A stretch of 64,000 bases of DNA from Hyphomicrobium sp. (GCA_016793445.1 JAEUME010000011.1:62001-126000), one strand, 5' to 3'. Positions 19,310 through 30,372 are shown, numbered from the stretch's first letter. The notes: generated by a model not told the origin, from the letters alone. Translations and numbers: made by a program.

Positions 19310-19403
19310 GGGATCACATGACCACGGCGGTGCCGCCGAACTCAAGCGCCAGCATCAAGCGGCAAAAATCCATGTGGAAAAAGCCCCATCCCTAGGGGGA
19401 AAA

Positions 19404-20006
19404 TCAATTCCCCAGCAAATCACGAGCAAGAAAGACGACACGTGCAGCACCCTGCTGTGCCCGTCCTGCCTGATGAAATCCGTTGCGCCCGTAGAACCCA
19501 ATGTTGCGCGCGCCCTCGCCTGTGACGACATGCACGCCCGGCGCGCCGGCAGCGCGCACCTCAGCCACGAAACGCGCGATGAGCGCGCCGCCCAACCCCC
19601 TATTTCGATAGCGCGGCGCCAGGTTGATGTGCAAATGCGCGGGATAGCGCTGCGTCAAAGCCGCAAACTGTCTGAAGTACCAGATGCCGGAAAAGCCGGC
19701 GCTGGCTGCGGGATCTTCCAACGATCCCACGATGTAGCCCGCGACCTCCTTGCCGCCGTCAAGTGCAATGAACGCAAGCTGAGGATCGCGGCTGAGATAC
19801 CGGCCGAGCCAGCGCTCGCGAAAGGCCGCGCGTTCAACATCACCTGAAAAACTCTTGACGCTGCTTGCCTCGAAAAAAATCTCGTCAAGCCCGGCGATCA
19901 ATTGCCGTTCGCCGATTTTGCCGCTGCCCGTGCGGGCCAGCACCTCGATGTATGGGACAACCTCGGGCACGCCAGCATCCTTGGAACGATGAACGGCATG
20001 AGACAT
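19404..20006 (-). CDS. GNAT-family N-acetyltransferase
   Basis: A 200-residue acyl-CoA-dependent acetyltransferase. The acetyl-CoA loop is seen in YRNRGLGGALI (R/Q-x-x-G-x-G/A), and the C-terminal GFYGRNGFH pattern is typical of GNAT fold strand 5-helix 4. The ATG giving MSHAVHRSKD is used since a longer frame would overlap the terminator and gene upstream. No substrate is indicated by context. Confidence 0.82.
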   Translation of the reverse strand: MSHAVHRSKDAGVPEVVPYIEVLARTGSGKIGERQLIAGLDEIFFEASSVKSFSGDVERAAFRERWLGRYLSRDPQLAFIALDGGKEVAGYIVGSLEDPAASAGFSGIWYFRQFAALTQRYPAHLHINLAPRYRNRGLGGALIARFVAEVRAAGAPGVHVVTGEGARNIGFYGRNGFHQAGRAQQGAARVVFLARDLLGN

Positions 20007-20031
20007 GCCTTCAACGCGCACCAAAAGCAAA

Positions 20032-20051
20032 GGGGGCGCATGAGCGCCCCC
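20032..20051 (-). terminator. terminator after the HGPRF-repeat protein gene
   Basis: Perfect 8-bp stem GGGGGCGC / GCGCCCCC with a 4-base loop; on the minus strand it is followed by TTTGCTTTT. It lies just past the stop of the gene ending at 20080. Confidence 0.75.
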
Positions 20052-20079
20052 TGATCCGGCACCAAAACCGGGCAATCGC

Positions 20080-20478
20080 CTACCAGCCGAAGCGGCAGTC
20101 GTCATAACGGCGCCACCAATAGGGGCTGCCGGTGACAATGGCCCGGCGCTTCAACCAGTAGCAGCCGCGATATCCGCCGTAGATCCCGATGCTGGGACCC
20201 CAGAAGAAGCCCCCGCGCCAATGGCGGTGACGGAAATGCCCCCGATGTCCGAACCGCGGGCCGTGGAATCTGGGACCGTGGAACCGCGGGCCATGGAACC
20301 TCGGTCCGTGGCCAAAGTGGCCTCCACGGTGGCGAACCTGGAGAAGTCCGCTGTCCGCGCTCTTGTCGATCGAGCGGGCGGCATTGGACAGGGGCGCCGC
20401 CTCAGCGCTTTGCGGCGCGACACCCTGGAACAGAAAGCCCGCGGCCAACGCGAGCATACCGAACTTGATATTCTTCAT
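20080..20478 (-). CDS. small secreted His/Gly/Arg-rich repeat protein
   Basis: A 132-residue exported protein. The first 28 residues are a signal peptide ending AEAA. The middle contains four tandem HGPRF pentads (encoded by 15-base repeats), then His/Arg-rich GHRGHFRHRHWRGG and a C-terminal part with two cysteines (GCYWLKRR and DDCRFGW) that could form a disulfide. Related small Gly/His-rich envelope proteins are common in Hyphomicrobiales, without known function. The His clusters suggest metal binding, which is inference. Confidence 0.8.
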   Translation of the reverse strand: MKNIKFGMLALAAGFLFQGVAPQSAEAAPLSNAARSIDKSADSGLLQVRHRGGHFGHGPRFHGPRFHGPRFHGPRFGHRGHFRHRHWRGGFFWGPSIGIYGGYRGCYWLKRRAIVTGSPYWWRRYDDCRFGW

Positions 20479-20615
20479 TATGTCTCTCCTTGCCGGCGCG
20501 GCTGTGCGCGCGTCATTGCGAATTGAACGAACAAGACGACGGAAGGTTCGCCGTCATTCGTTGCATCAACGACTAAGGAGAAAACATGCTTGCGGTGTGA
20601 CTTTGCGCTGAATGA

Positions 20616-21005
20616 TTATTCATCTTGGCGAAGCGCCGTCACGAGCTTGTGACGGAACGCAGCAGGAAGATCGTCCGGCACTGGAACACGCACGGCGGGC
20701 GGCGAGGGCGTGGCCTTGCCGGATGCCGCATTGTCCAGCGCGGCGGGATTGCCACCCCCGTAATTGGGACTGAACGGCTCGGACGGGTCGTCGGGAAGCT
20801 GGCGGATATAGGCCGGCGGCGGCGTCTGGGCCGGCAGGCCGTCGTCCTCGACGGCGGGTGTGGCTTGGGCCACGGCGCGCGTTGGGACCACACTCTCAGA
20901 GCTGTAGCGGGGAGCTTGCGTGGAAGCGCATCCGCCAACACTCAGGAGCACGGCAAGTGCGCAGCACGACAGCACCGGCAGAGAACCGGAACGCGAAACA
21001 AACAT
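20616..21005 (-). CDS. small proline-rich lipoprotein
   Basis: A 129-residue protein with a lipoprotein signal: hydrophobic LPVLSCCALAVLLSVGGC, lipobox VGGC, acylated cysteine near residue 26. The mature part is Pro/Ala-rich and probably extended in the periplasm, with AYIRQLPDDPSEPFSPNYG in the middle. No family recognised beyond this. Confidence 0.75.
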   Translation of the reverse strand: MFVSRSGSLPVLSCCALAVLLSVGGCASTQAPRYSSESVVPTRAVAQATPAVEDDGLPAQTPPPAYIRQLPDDPSEPFSPNYGGGNPAALDNAASGKATPSPPAVRVPVPDDLPAAFRHKLVTALRQDE

Positions 21006-21109
21006 GGAGAACGCCTCTTGGAACGCAACAGCGACGCAACAAACGCGAACGCAAAACCTGTCCCGGATTGAAACATCGAGGCCTTAAGAAGCCCCTAACG
21101 GCCGTCCTC

Positions 21110-21742
21110 CTACGCGCGCAGCAGGCCCGAGGCCGCAATGCCGTTGAAGACGGCCTGCACGGCGATCGCCGCAAGCAGAATGCCAAAAACCCGCACAAGC
21201 ACGCGCTGCGCGGTCAGGCTGATCATCGAATTGAATTCATGCGCAGCGATGAGCAGCGCGAGCGTGAGAGCCATGACGGCGAGAAGCGCCGCCGTAACCA
21301 CCGCAAGGCCAAAGGGTTCATGCGTGGCGTTTGCTGCAAGCAAGATGCCTGCACTCATGGCGCCTGGTCCGGCGAGCAACGGCGTCGCCAGCGGAAACAC
21401 CGCCATGTCCTCGCGCGTGTGCGCTTCCTCGCCTTCGGTCGGCGTAAGCTTCAACGCGCTGCCGGGGCGCGCGAAGATCATGTCGATCGACAGCATCAGC
21501 AGAATTACGCCGCCTGCGGTCTGCAGGGCGGCGATTGAAACCCCCAGTTTGGAAAGGACGGGACCGCCAAGCAACGTGAAAGTCAGCAGAATGATGGTGG
21601 CTATTAAGCTGGCGCGAATTGCAATCTCGCGGCGCTCGGCGCGATCCATCCGCGGCGTCAGCGTCGCAAACAGAACCGCCGCCTCCACCGGGCCAACGGT
21701 CGCAAGAAACGTCGTGAAGCTTTTGAGCGCCGTCTCGAGCAC
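21110..21742 (-). CDS. MarC family (UPF0056) integral membrane protein
   Basis: A 210-residue protein with six predicted membrane helices in the MarC pattern: N-terminal FATVGPVEAAVLFATLTP, conserved helix LQTAGGVILLMLSIDMI, and PLATPLLAGPGAMSAGI, the family's most conserved segment. MarC proteins have no proven transport substrate. It stands alone on the minus strand with 90-190 base gaps. Confidence 0.9.
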   Translation of the reverse strand: MLETALKSFTTFLATVGPVEAAVLFATLTPRMDRAERREIAIRASLIATIILLTFTLLGGPVLSKLGVSIAALQTAGGVILLMLSIDMIFARPGSALKLTPTEGEEAHTREDMAVFPLATPLLAGPGAMSAGILLAANATHEPFGLAVVTAALLAVMALTLALLIAAHEFNSMISLTAQRVLVRVFGILLAAIAVQAVFNGIAASGLLRA

Positions 21743-21968
21743 GCGAAACTCCTCGATGGGAATGTGAGTTACGTAACTGCCGCCGCACGATTGTGCAAAT
21801 GGCTGTGCAATTAGGCATCAAATCGCTATCAGCACTCATGCGGAAATGCTGCTAATCATATGTTTTTGTTGTGTTTTTATAGATCTTATTTCTTGAAGCC
21901 GGGCGATTCTCGCCACACATTGCACAGTAACGGTGTCCGTGTTCGACCAACTGAAAGGGAGAGCTCGC

Positions 21969-22265
21969 GTGTCCGGAAACAGCATTTCAAGACCAAAGAC
22001 CGACGAAGATTTTCGCGCGCAATTGCAGGGCTTCAGTCTGACGACGGCCGAGATCATTTACCGGCTGCCGGATTACCCCGCGCTCGTGCAAAGCTACATC
22101 TGGCAGGAGTACGATCTCGCTCCCCGCTTTCCCAAGCTCAAAAGGTTTCTAGAGTTCTGGACCGCGAAGCTCGACGGCAAGCTCTATAAAGTGACGGTCG
22201 CTCACGCCAAGCTTATAAGGCCAGCCGAGCTTCGCCTTCTCGACGCAGAGTTCAAGCTGAACTGA
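21969..22265 (+). CDS. usg: Usg family protein
   Basis: A small (98 residues) cytosolic protein of the Usg family, named from its position upstream of trpF in Caulobacter; function unknown. The family core is clear: DFRAQLQGFSLTTAEIIYRLPDY followed by WQEYDLAPRFPKLKRFLEFW (shortened here). The start chosen is GTG at 21969, preceded by AAAGGGAGAG at six bases; an in-frame GTG at 21933 is less well placed. Confidence 0.88.
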   Translation: MSGNSISRPKTDEDFRAQLQGFSLTTAEIIYRLPDYPALVQSYIWQEYDLAPRFPKLKRFLEFWTAKLDGKLYKVTVAHAKLIRPAELRLLDAEFKLN

Positions 22266-22368
22266 GCGCCTTCACGGCCGGCATCCGATGGCTTTCACGC
22301 TGGCTTGGATCGCACAAAGAGCGGTTCACCGGCAGCCCCAAAAGGTGGGGGCAAGTGTTCCCCCTGGC

Positions 22369-22980
22369 TCAAACCTGATTGGTCGCCTCGAAGGGCCAGA
22401 ACACGCCGCCGCTCCACACGCCGGCTCTGCCACCGTGCTCGACAGCCAGCTCCACGAGATCGGCATAAAGCGCGCGCGTCAACAACGCTTCCAAGCGCCC
22501 GCGCACATGGACGTAGGGCTTCAGTCCGCCGGCCGGCTGCTGGATGGTAAATCGCATGGGATGCTCAGGCCCGGCCGCCAGCACATCGTCCATGTTCGTT
22601 CGAAAGGTGAGGGTCTGCCCGCTGCCATACCCGGTCACCGCCATCTCGACGGCAAGGAACGGCGCATCGGCGACATCGCAGTCGACCTTCTCCACGGGGG
22701 TGACAAGATATGTGCGCCCATCCTCATCCTTGCGCAGGAGCGACGCAAACAGCTTGACGAGCGCGGGACGGCCGATCGGGCTTCCGCGAAACATCCAGGT
22801 GCCGTCGGCCCGGATGGTCATACCGATGTCACCACAGTAGGGCGGATCCCAGGCCTCTACGGGACGCACCCCCGCACCGGGCCCCGCCGCCGCCATCAAG
22901 GCCTCAAGTCCAGCGTTCATCTGCTTATTTTCATGCATCGCGGTCGGTCCACGCGGGCCGTGCCCGCCAAGCTCCCCCAT
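22369..22980 (-). CDS. DUF1285 family protein
   Basis: A 203-residue DUF1285 protein, with family segments CGDIGMTIRADGTWMFRGSPIGRPALVKLFA (seen around residues 49-79) and LFASLLRKDEDG. Family members have a beta-rich fold of unknown role and are often found beside moxR in alphaproteobacteria. It is divergent from the moxR gene across 234 bases, so the two probably share a control region. Confidence 0.85.
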   Translation of the reverse strand: MGELGGHGPRGPTAMHENKQMNAGLEALMAAAGPGAGVRPVEAWDPPYCGDIGMTIRADGTWMFRGSPIGRPALVKLFASLLRKDEDGRTYLVTPVEKVDCDVADAPFLAVEMAVTGYGSGQTLTFRTNMDDVLAAGPEHPMRFTIQQPAGGLKPYVHVRGRLEALLTRALYADLVELAVEHGGRAGVWSGGVFWPFEATNQV

Positions 22981-23214
22981 TGGTCGCAGTCCACGGGCTT
23001 AGAAGAGCATTTCTAACGGAACATTCACTTGACGCTAGGGGACCTCAGACTGAACGTTCAAGCTGAGGATAGTGTTTCGCGTTAACGCTCACGTGGGGTC
23101 TGTACGGCCCACGGATGTGGCTCTCGAACCCTATCAATCGAACAACAATGGCCGGACCTGCGCAGTTTCGCCGGCGCGGTCACAAACGCGAAATAGCCAA
23201 GGGAAGCGGTTCGC

Positions 23215-24213
<999 letters not shown>

Positions 24214-24218
24214 CCCAT

Positions 24219-25184
24219 ATGGCAGGCGCCAGCGGCCGTAAGCCGACCGCGTCCGATGACGGCCGCCGGATCCTCGCGCTCGAGCGCGAGGCGGTTGGTC
24301 TCGTTGATCTGATGCCCGATCTGCTTATGGAAGCAGACCGCATCGCCGCGTCGGTGGTGCACGGCATTCACGGCCGCCGCCGCTCTGGCCCTGGCGAGAC
24401 GTTTTGGCAGTTCCGGCAGTATCAGCCGGGCGAAGGCGCGCACCTCATCGACTGGCGGCGCTCGGCGGGGTCCGACACGCTTTTTGTCCGCGAGCGGGAG
24501 TGGGAGGCCGCCCACACCGTCTATCTGTGGCCGAACCTGTCGGCCTCCATGCGCTTCAAGAGCCATCTTTCGAAGGTTTCCAAGCAGCAGCGTGCGCTGG
24601 TGCTTACGCTGGCGGCTGCCGAAATCCTGGTGCGCGGGGGCGAACGCGTCGCGCTGCTAGGGCTGACGCAACCTACCGCCAACCGGCGTGTAACTCAAAG
24701 ACTTGCCCACACCATCGTCGCGGAAGTTGGGGACACCTTCGAGAAATCTCTGCCCGTGGCCGCAACACGGCTTGCCCGCTTCTCGAGTGTCATCCTGATT
24801 TCTGATTTCCTTGATCCGATCGACGAGGTCCGCGAAACCATCGAAACTCTCGGTGCCGCCGGCGCCAATGGCCATCTCATTCAAGTGCTGGACCCGGCGG
24901 AAGAGACATTGCCTTACGCGGGGCGCACGGAATTTCTTTCGCCCGACGGCAGCGAGCGTTGGGTGGCCGACCGTGTGGAAGGCTTGCGCGAGCGCTATGT
25001 CAGCCGCTTCCAGGCGCACCGCGCCGCACTTCAGGAGGTCGCGCACCGCATCGGCTGGTCGTTCCTCGTGCACCATACCGATCGTTCCGCCTCCGAGCCG
25101 CTGCTCGCGCTTGTGGCACACTTGAGCGGCTCTGGCGCCGCGTTGCGCTGGAAGGGCACGGACGTGGGAGATCCCGGCAGATGA
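24219..25184 (+). CDS. DUF58 domain protein (VWA-like)
   Basis: A 321-residue DUF58 protein. The diagnostic motif is PGETFWQFRQYQPGEGAHLIDWRRSA (read across residues 52-78), and a VWA-like fold follows (VILISDFLDP). DUF58 proteins are the usual partners of MoxR ATPases. It starts 5 bases after moxR and its stop overlaps the next start (ATGA at 25181-25184), giving translational coupling. Confidence 0.93.
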   Translation: MAGASGRKPTASDDGRRILALEREAVGLVDLMPDLLMEADRIAASVVHGIHGRRRSGPGETFWQFRQYQPGEGAHLIDWRRSAGSDTLFVREREWEAAHTVYLWPNLSASMRFKSHLSKVSKQQRALVLTLAAAEILVRGGERVALLGLTQPTANRRVTQRLAHTIVAEVGDTFEKSLPVAATRLARFSSVILISDFLDPIDEVRETIETLGAAGANGHLIQVLDPAEETLPYAGRTEFLSPDGSERWVADRVEGLRERYVSRFQAHRAALQEVAHRIGWSFLVHHTDRSASEPLLALVAHLSGSGAALRWKGTDVGDPGR

Positions 25185-28087
25185 CGTTTGGAGCCCTTGC
25201 GTTCTTGAACCCATGGTTGCTTGCGGCGCTCGCGAGCCTGCCGATCATCTACTGGCTGCTGCGCGCCGTGCCGCCGAGCCCCGCGCGCGTCGAGTTCCCT
25301 CCGACCCGCATTCTCGTCGGGTTGGAGAACCAGGAGAAAACGGCCGAGAAAACGCCCTGGTGGCTGACTCTGATCCGCTTGCTTGCGGCTGCATTCGTCA
25401 TCTTCGCGCTTGCCGAACCTGTGCTCAATCCGACCAAGGACGCCGCGCTTAAAGGCGAAGGACCGGTTGTCATCGTAGCGGATAATGGCTGGGGGGCCGC
25501 TTCCCGTTGGCCGCTACGCGCGCGGATGATCGACCGGCTGATTTCGGAAGCCGAAAGCAAGAACCGCCCGGTCATGCTGGTGGCGACCGCACTCAAGGCC
25601 AAGGGCAACACACCCAGAATCGAACCTCCCGCCGATGCGCGTACGTCAGCCGCCGCCATCGAGCCCATGCCCTTTGCGCCAGATCGCAAGCGCGCCGTCG
25701 AGACCATCCGCAAAACGCTAACCGACGCAAATGCTTCAGGCGCGAGCATCGTGTGGCTGCATGATGGTATCGATCATGCGGGCGACGCCTCCGAAGTCGC
25801 TCAACAGTTGGCGGACATCGCGCAGACGGGCTCGTTTGCCGTTATCGACGAGACGAAGGGCGAGGAAGCGTTGGGTCTTGCAGCGCAACTGGGCGAGAAG
25901 GGTAAACTGGAAGCTGTTGTCAACTCACCCTCCGGCACCGCGCGCGCAGGCCCCGTCCACGCCTTTTCCGCGCGCGGCGAGCGGCTCGGGGAAGTAAATT
26001 TCTCCATCAAGGCCGGCGAAACTCGTACCGTGGTGCCGTTCGAACTTCCGCTTGAACTGCGCAATCAGGTGGCGCGCATCGAGATGCCCGGCGAGCGTTC
26101 GGCGGGCGCCGTCAACCTGATCGACGCGGCGACGCAGTGGCATCGCGTGGGCCTCATTTCCGGCGCAAGCCAGGAGCAGGCCCAACCGCTGCTTGCACCC
26201 CTCTACTACATCCAGAAGGCACTTCAGCCCTACGCCGAGCTTGTGTCGGCAAAAGACGCCAACCTCGCGGCGAGCATCGACTCGATCCTCAAGCAAAACG
26301 TGTCCGTGCTGATATTGGCGGACATCGGCACGATTCCTGAGGAAAGCGCCAAGCAGGTCGACACCTTCGTCAAGAAGGGCGGCGTGCTGGTGCGCTTTGC
26401 CGGACCGCGACTCGAAAAAGGCGGTGATGATCTGCTACCTGTGCCGCTACGTTCGGGCGGGCGCTCGCTCGGCGGCGCGTTGTCGTGGTCCACGCCCCAG
26501 AAACTCGCCAACTTCGATGATGCGAGCCCCTTCTCCGGCTTGATACCGCCCGCCGACGTGCTCATCAATCGTCAGGTTCTTGCGGACCCTGCCAAGCTCG
26601 GGAGTGACGTCGGCATCTGGGCACGTTTGGCGGACGGAACACCGCTTGTCACTTCCACGCGGCGCGGAGAAGGCCGCCTCGTGCTCTTCCACATCACCGC
26701 CAACACCGACTGGTCCAACCTGCCGATCTCGGGACTGTTCGTCGATATGCTGCGGCGGATTTCGGTTATGGGGCGCGCCGGCTCGGCCACGTCGGCGGAA
26801 ACGGGAGCCGAAGGCGGCGCGGAAGCCTCCACCTCCGATGCCATGAACGTGTTGCCGCCGCTCAAGACGCTCGACGGCTTTGGCGCGCTGAAGCCGCCGC
26901 CGCCGACCGCCGAGCCTATCAAGTCGTCCGAGATCGATAAGATGGTTCCGAGTCTCGAACATCCGCCCGGCTATTACGGAAATTCGAGTGCGCCTCACTC
27001 GCTCAACGTCGTGACGCCGAAGACCGAGTTGAAGGCTATTACCTCACTTCCCCGCGGCGTACAGCGCCTCACCTACGACAACGCGGCGAGCATGCCGCTG
27101 AAATCCTGGATGCTCGCCCTGGCCCTGGCGCTCCTGTTTGCGGACATCATCGCTGTCCTGGTCCTGCAGGCGGGCGGCTTGAAGTACATCTTCCAGAGGC
27201 GGGCGGCGGCCTCTGCGGCGGCGATCGCCTTGGCGATATTTGCTGCGGCACACGTTTTCGCGCCGGCACCCGCAATAGCCCAGGACGCCGATGACGAAAT
27301 GGCGGCGCCGACAGTTGCAGGACCGCCGCTTTCGCCAGCCGACCAGGCTGCTGTCGAAGCCACCAGGAAGGTAACTTTCGGCTACGTGCTGAGTGGTGAC
27401 GCGCAGGCCGATGAGATCAGCCGCGAGGGCCTTACGGGGCTTGGCAAGGTTCTCGTTACGCGCACGGCCGTTAATCCCGGCCTTCCGCAGGCCGTCGACA
27501 TTACCAAGGATGAGATCGCTTTCTATCCCATTCTCTATTGGCCGGTGCTCGATGACGCGCAGGCCCTTCCTGACGCGGTCATCGCCAAGATCGACGCCTA
27601 CATGAAGGAAGGCGGGCTCATTATTTTCGACACCCGCGACTATGGACAAGGCGGCGTCAACGCGTTGCCCATTGGTGGCAAGAGCGGAAATGCCTTGCAG
27701 CGCTTGCTCGGCAAGCTCGACGTGCCACGTCTCGAACCCGTACCCGAGAACCACGTCGTCACGAAGTCGTTCTACCTTCTGCATTCATTCCCTGGCCGCT
27801 GGGACGGCGGCAATCTTTGGGTCGAAGCAATCAACCACGACAACGGCGAGCGGCAGGCGCGCGTTGCCGACGGCGTGACCTCGATCATGATCACGTCGAA
27901 CGATTTTGCTGCCGCGTGGGCGCTCGACAATCGCGGACGCCCGGTCTACCCGGTCGTGCCGGGTGGAGAGAACCAGCGCGAGATGGCATTCCGCGCGGGC
28001 GTCAACATCGTCATGCATGCACTGACGGGCAACTACAAATCCGATCAGGTGCACGTCCCCGCCATGCTCGAACGGCTGGGGCAATGA
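25181..28087 (+). CDS. DUF4159 membrane protein with BatA-type N-terminus
   Basis: A 968-residue protein. The N-terminus is an aerotolerance-regulator-like (BatA) double helix anchor: FLNPWLLAALASLPIIYWLLR and WWLTLIRLLAAAFVIFALAE. A large periplasmic part follows, two more hydrophobic segments sit near residue 645-695, and the C-terminal 210 residues are the DUF4159 domain (FYPILYWPV, GGLIIFDTRDYG). The start overlaps the DUF58 stop. A longer frame beginning at 24959 lies inside DUF58 and is rejected. Likely the membrane component of the MoxR system. Confidence 0.9.
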   Translation: MTFGALAFLNPWLLAALASLPIIYWLLRAVPPSPARVEFPPTRILVGLENQEKTAEKTPWWLTLIRLLAAAFVIFALAEPVLNPTKDAALKGEGPVVIVADNGWGAASRWPLRARMIDRLISEAESKNRPVMLVATALKAKGNTPRIEPPADARTSAAAIEPMPFAPDRKRAVETIRKTLTDANASGASIVWLHDGIDHAGDASEVAQQLADIAQTGSFAVIDETKGEEALGLAAQLGEKGKLEAVVNSPSGTARAGPVHAFSARGERLGEVNFSIKAGETRTVVPFELPLELRNQVARIEMPGERSAGAVNLIDAATQWHRVGLISGASQEQAQPLLAPLYYIQKALQPYAELVSAKDANLAASIDSILKQNVSVLILADIGTIPEESAKQVDTFVKKGGVLVRFAGPRLEKGGDDLLPVPLRSGGRSLGGALSWSTPQKLANFDDASPFSGLIPPADVLINRQVLADPAKLGSDVGIWARLADGTPLVTSTRRGEGRLVLFHITANTDWSNLPISGLFVDMLRRISVMGRAGSATSAETGAEGGAEASTSDAMNVLPPLKTLDGFGALKPPPPTAEPIKSSEIDKMVPSLEHPPGYYGNSSAPHSLNVVTPKTELKAITSLPRGVQRLTYDNAASMPLKSWMLALALALLFADIIAVLVLQAGGLKYIFQRRAAASAAAIALAIFAAAHVFAPAPAIAQDADDEMAAPTVAGPPLSPADQAAVEATRKVTFGYVLSGDAQADEISREGLTGLGKVLVTRTAVNPGLPQAVDITKDEIAFYPILYWPVLDDAQALPDAVIAKIDAYMKEGGLIIFDTRDYGQGGVNALPIGGKSGNALQRLLGKLDVPRLEPVPENHVVTKSFYLLHSFPGRWDGGNLWVEAINHDNGERQARVADGVTSIMITSNDFAAAWALDNRGRPVYPVVPGGENQREMAFRAGVNIVMHALTGNYKSDQVHVPAMLERLGQ

Positions 28088-28094
28088 GGACACG

Positions 28095-30212
28095 ATGAAC
28101 TGGTCCATAGATTTCGCGCCTCTGCTTCCCGATCCGCTATTGTGGCTGCTCGCCCTTATCGCGCTTGCACTCGTCGTCCTGTTGTTCGTGCGTGGCACAC
28201 GCGGCGCGCTGCTGCGTCTGGCAGCGCTGGCGGCACTGGTCCTGGCGCTGCTCAATCCCACGTTGCGCGAGGAGGAGCGTGAGCGCCTCGCCAACGTTGC
28301 CATCGTCGTGCTTGATGAATCGACCAGCCAGCGGCTCGCCAGCCGGCCCGAGGAAACGGCGGCCATCAAGGCCGATCTGGAGGCAAAGCTCGGCAAGATT
28401 CCCCAGCTCACCATCAAATGGGTTGACGGCGGCAAAGCCAGCGAGCAGACGGCTGCCGGCACCAACCTGTTCGCCGATCTCAACGCCGCCCTCAATGACA
28501 CGCCGCCCGATCGCATCGCGGGCGTGATTTTCGTGACTGACGGACAGGTGCATGATGTACCCAAATCAGCGCACGGACTCGGATTCGATGCGCCCGTGCA
28601 TACTCTGCTGACGGGCGCACCTGATGAGTTCGACCGGCGCATCGAGATCATCGAAGCGCCACGTTATGGTCTCGTGGGTCAGACACGCCCCATCCAGCTT
28701 GCGGTGCGCGAGACAGGCAAGACCGGCCAGCGCCCTGCCGAGGTGACCCTCAAGGTCCGCCGCGAAGGACGCCCCGACGAGACCATCAGGACGACGATCA
28801 ACAGCCCGGTGAAGGTCGACATGCCCTTCCCCCACACGGGCACCAATATCGTCGAGGTCGAACTCGATACCGCCGAGGGAGAGTTGACGCCTGCCAACAA
28901 CCGCTCGGTCATCGCCGCGGAAGGCGTGCGCGAAAATCTGCGCGTGCTGCTTGTCTCGGGCGAGCCGCACGCAGGCGAACGCACCTGGCGCAACCTTCTG
29001 AAGTCCGATGCGGCCGTGGACCTCGTTCACTTCACCATTCTGCGTCCCCCCGAGAAGCAGGATGGCACGCCCATCAATCAGCTCTCTCTCATCGCCTTTC
29101 CGACGCGCGAGCTGTTCTCGGAGAAGATAAAGGATTTCGATCTCATCATCTTCGACAGCTATGAGCACCGCGGCATCCTGCAGCTGCTCTACTACGACAA
29201 CATCTCGCGCTACGTGAGCCAGCACGGCGGCGCATTGCTGGTCACGGCCGGTGACGCGTATGCCTCGCGCTATACTTTGTTCAAGACGCCGCTCGCCCCT
29301 GTGCTGCCGGCGCCTCCGACGGGGCGCGTGGTCGAGGTTCCCTTCAAGGCCAAGATCACCGAGACCGGCATGCGCCATCCGGTGACCAAGGATCTTCCGG
29401 GCTCTGCTGGGGATGTCCCAACCTGGGGCCGCTGGTTCCGTCTCGCAGAGGTTCGTGCCGACAAGGGCCATATTCTGATGTCGGGCGCGCAGGACAAGCC
29501 CCTCCTCGTGCTCGATCGCAAGGGCAAGGGCCGGGTGGCATTGCTCACCTCCGATCAGGCTTGGCTGTGGGCCCGCGGCTACGAAGGCGGCGGCCCGCAC
29601 ACCGACCTGCTTCGGCGGCTGTCTCACTGGCTCATGAAGGAGCCGGATCTGGAAGAAGAGCGCATCATCGCGACCTCGAAGGGTTTCAAGATCTCGCTGG
29701 AGCGGCGCTCCATGGAAGAAAGCGTCAAGCCCGTGAAGCTGCTCGGGCCTGGCGGCGAAGCGACCGATGTGACGTTGGAGCCTGCGGGTAAGGGCGTGTG
29801 GCGCGCCAATCTCGACGTGAAGGTTCCGGGTCTCTACAAAGCCGAAACGCCAGGCCCCTCGGGTCCGCTCACCGCCGTCGTCAATGCTGGCATTGAAGAT
29901 CCGCGCGAGATGAATGAAGTCACGGCCACCGCCGACAAGATGAAGCCCATTGCCGACGCCACGGGCGCTGGTGTGTTCTGGACACATGCCAGCGGTCTGC
30001 TGGCCAGTGCCACGGGCACGAGCGTTGACGTGCCGCGCGTGACGATGCTTTCCAACGCCAAGCTGCTCGCGGGCTCCGGCTGGATGGGTCTTAAGGATCG
30101 CGACGCCTACCTGACCAAGGGTGTGAAACTGACGCCATTGTTCACCGGCTTCATGGCGCTTTCGGCCCTGCTGTTCCTGCTCGCGATAGCGTGGTGGCGC
30201 GAAGGCCGCTGA
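28095..30212 (+). CDS. membrane protein of the MoxR cluster (VWA/amidotransferase-like)
   Basis: A 705-residue protein with two N-terminal membrane helices (LLWLLALIALALVVLLFV and LLRLAALAALVLALLNP), a large soluble region, and a C-terminal helix (LTPLFTGFMALSALLFLLAIAWW). The soluble part has a VWA-like strand (GVIFVTDGQVHD, after VAIVVLDESTS) and a later segment (FDLIIFDSYEH...GGALLVTAGD) like the glutamine amidotransferase-like domains seen in this cluster in other species. It starts 7 bases after DUF4159 and closes the operon. Confidence 0.85.
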   Translation: MNWSIDFAPLLPDPLLWLLALIALALVVLLFVRGTRGALLRLAALAALVLALLNPTLREEERERLANVAIVVLDESTSQRLASRPEETAAIKADLEAKLGKIPQLTIKWVDGGKASEQTAAGTNLFADLNAALNDTPPDRIAGVIFVTDGQVHDVPKSAHGLGFDAPVHTLLTGAPDEFDRRIEIIEAPRYGLVGQTRPIQLAVRETGKTGQRPAEVTLKVRREGRPDETIRTTINSPVKVDMPFPHTGTNIVEVELDTAEGELTPANNRSVIAAEGVRENLRVLLVSGEPHAGERTWRNLLKSDAAVDLVHFTILRPPEKQDGTPINQLSLIAFPTRELFSEKIKDFDLIIFDSYEHRGILQLLYYDNISRYVSQHGGALLVTAGDAYASRYTLFKTPLAPVLPAPPTGRVVEVPFKAKITETGMRHPVTKDLPGSAGDVPTWGRWFRLAEVRADKGHILMSGAQDKPLLVLDRKGKGRVALLTSDQAWLWARGYEGGGPHTDLLRRLSHWLMKEPDLEEERIIATSKGFKISLERRSMEESVKPVKLLGPGGEATDVTLEPAGKGVWRANLDVKVPGLYKAETPGPSGPLTAVVNAGIEDPREMNEVTATADKMKPIADATGAGVFWTHASGLLASATGTSVDVPRVTMLSNAKLLAGSGWMGLKDRDAYLTKGVKLTPLFTGFMALSALLFLLAIAWWREGR

Positions 30213-30372
30213 GGTTCCATCTGCACGCAGCCCCGTTCCCTACGCAGTTGTACTCATGCTGCCATGGCTTTTCCGGCACCCAAAAGCGATGACACGCGCC
30301 GCAGCGCCAGCTATTCTCCTACAAAAGAACTAGGCCGCGCCGTAAGACTAGCGGCGGCCAGGGAGAATATGC

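Noticed and set aside
20270..20320. Short regular repeats that look CRISPR-like
   Set aside because: They are contiguous 15-base units without spacers and encode HGPRF in a good reading frame.
24959..25180. Earlier start for the DUF4159 gene
   Set aside because: The extension lies inside the DUF58 gene in another frame, while the ATG at 25181 overlaps the DUF58 stop in the usual coupled way and gives a proper membrane-anchor start.
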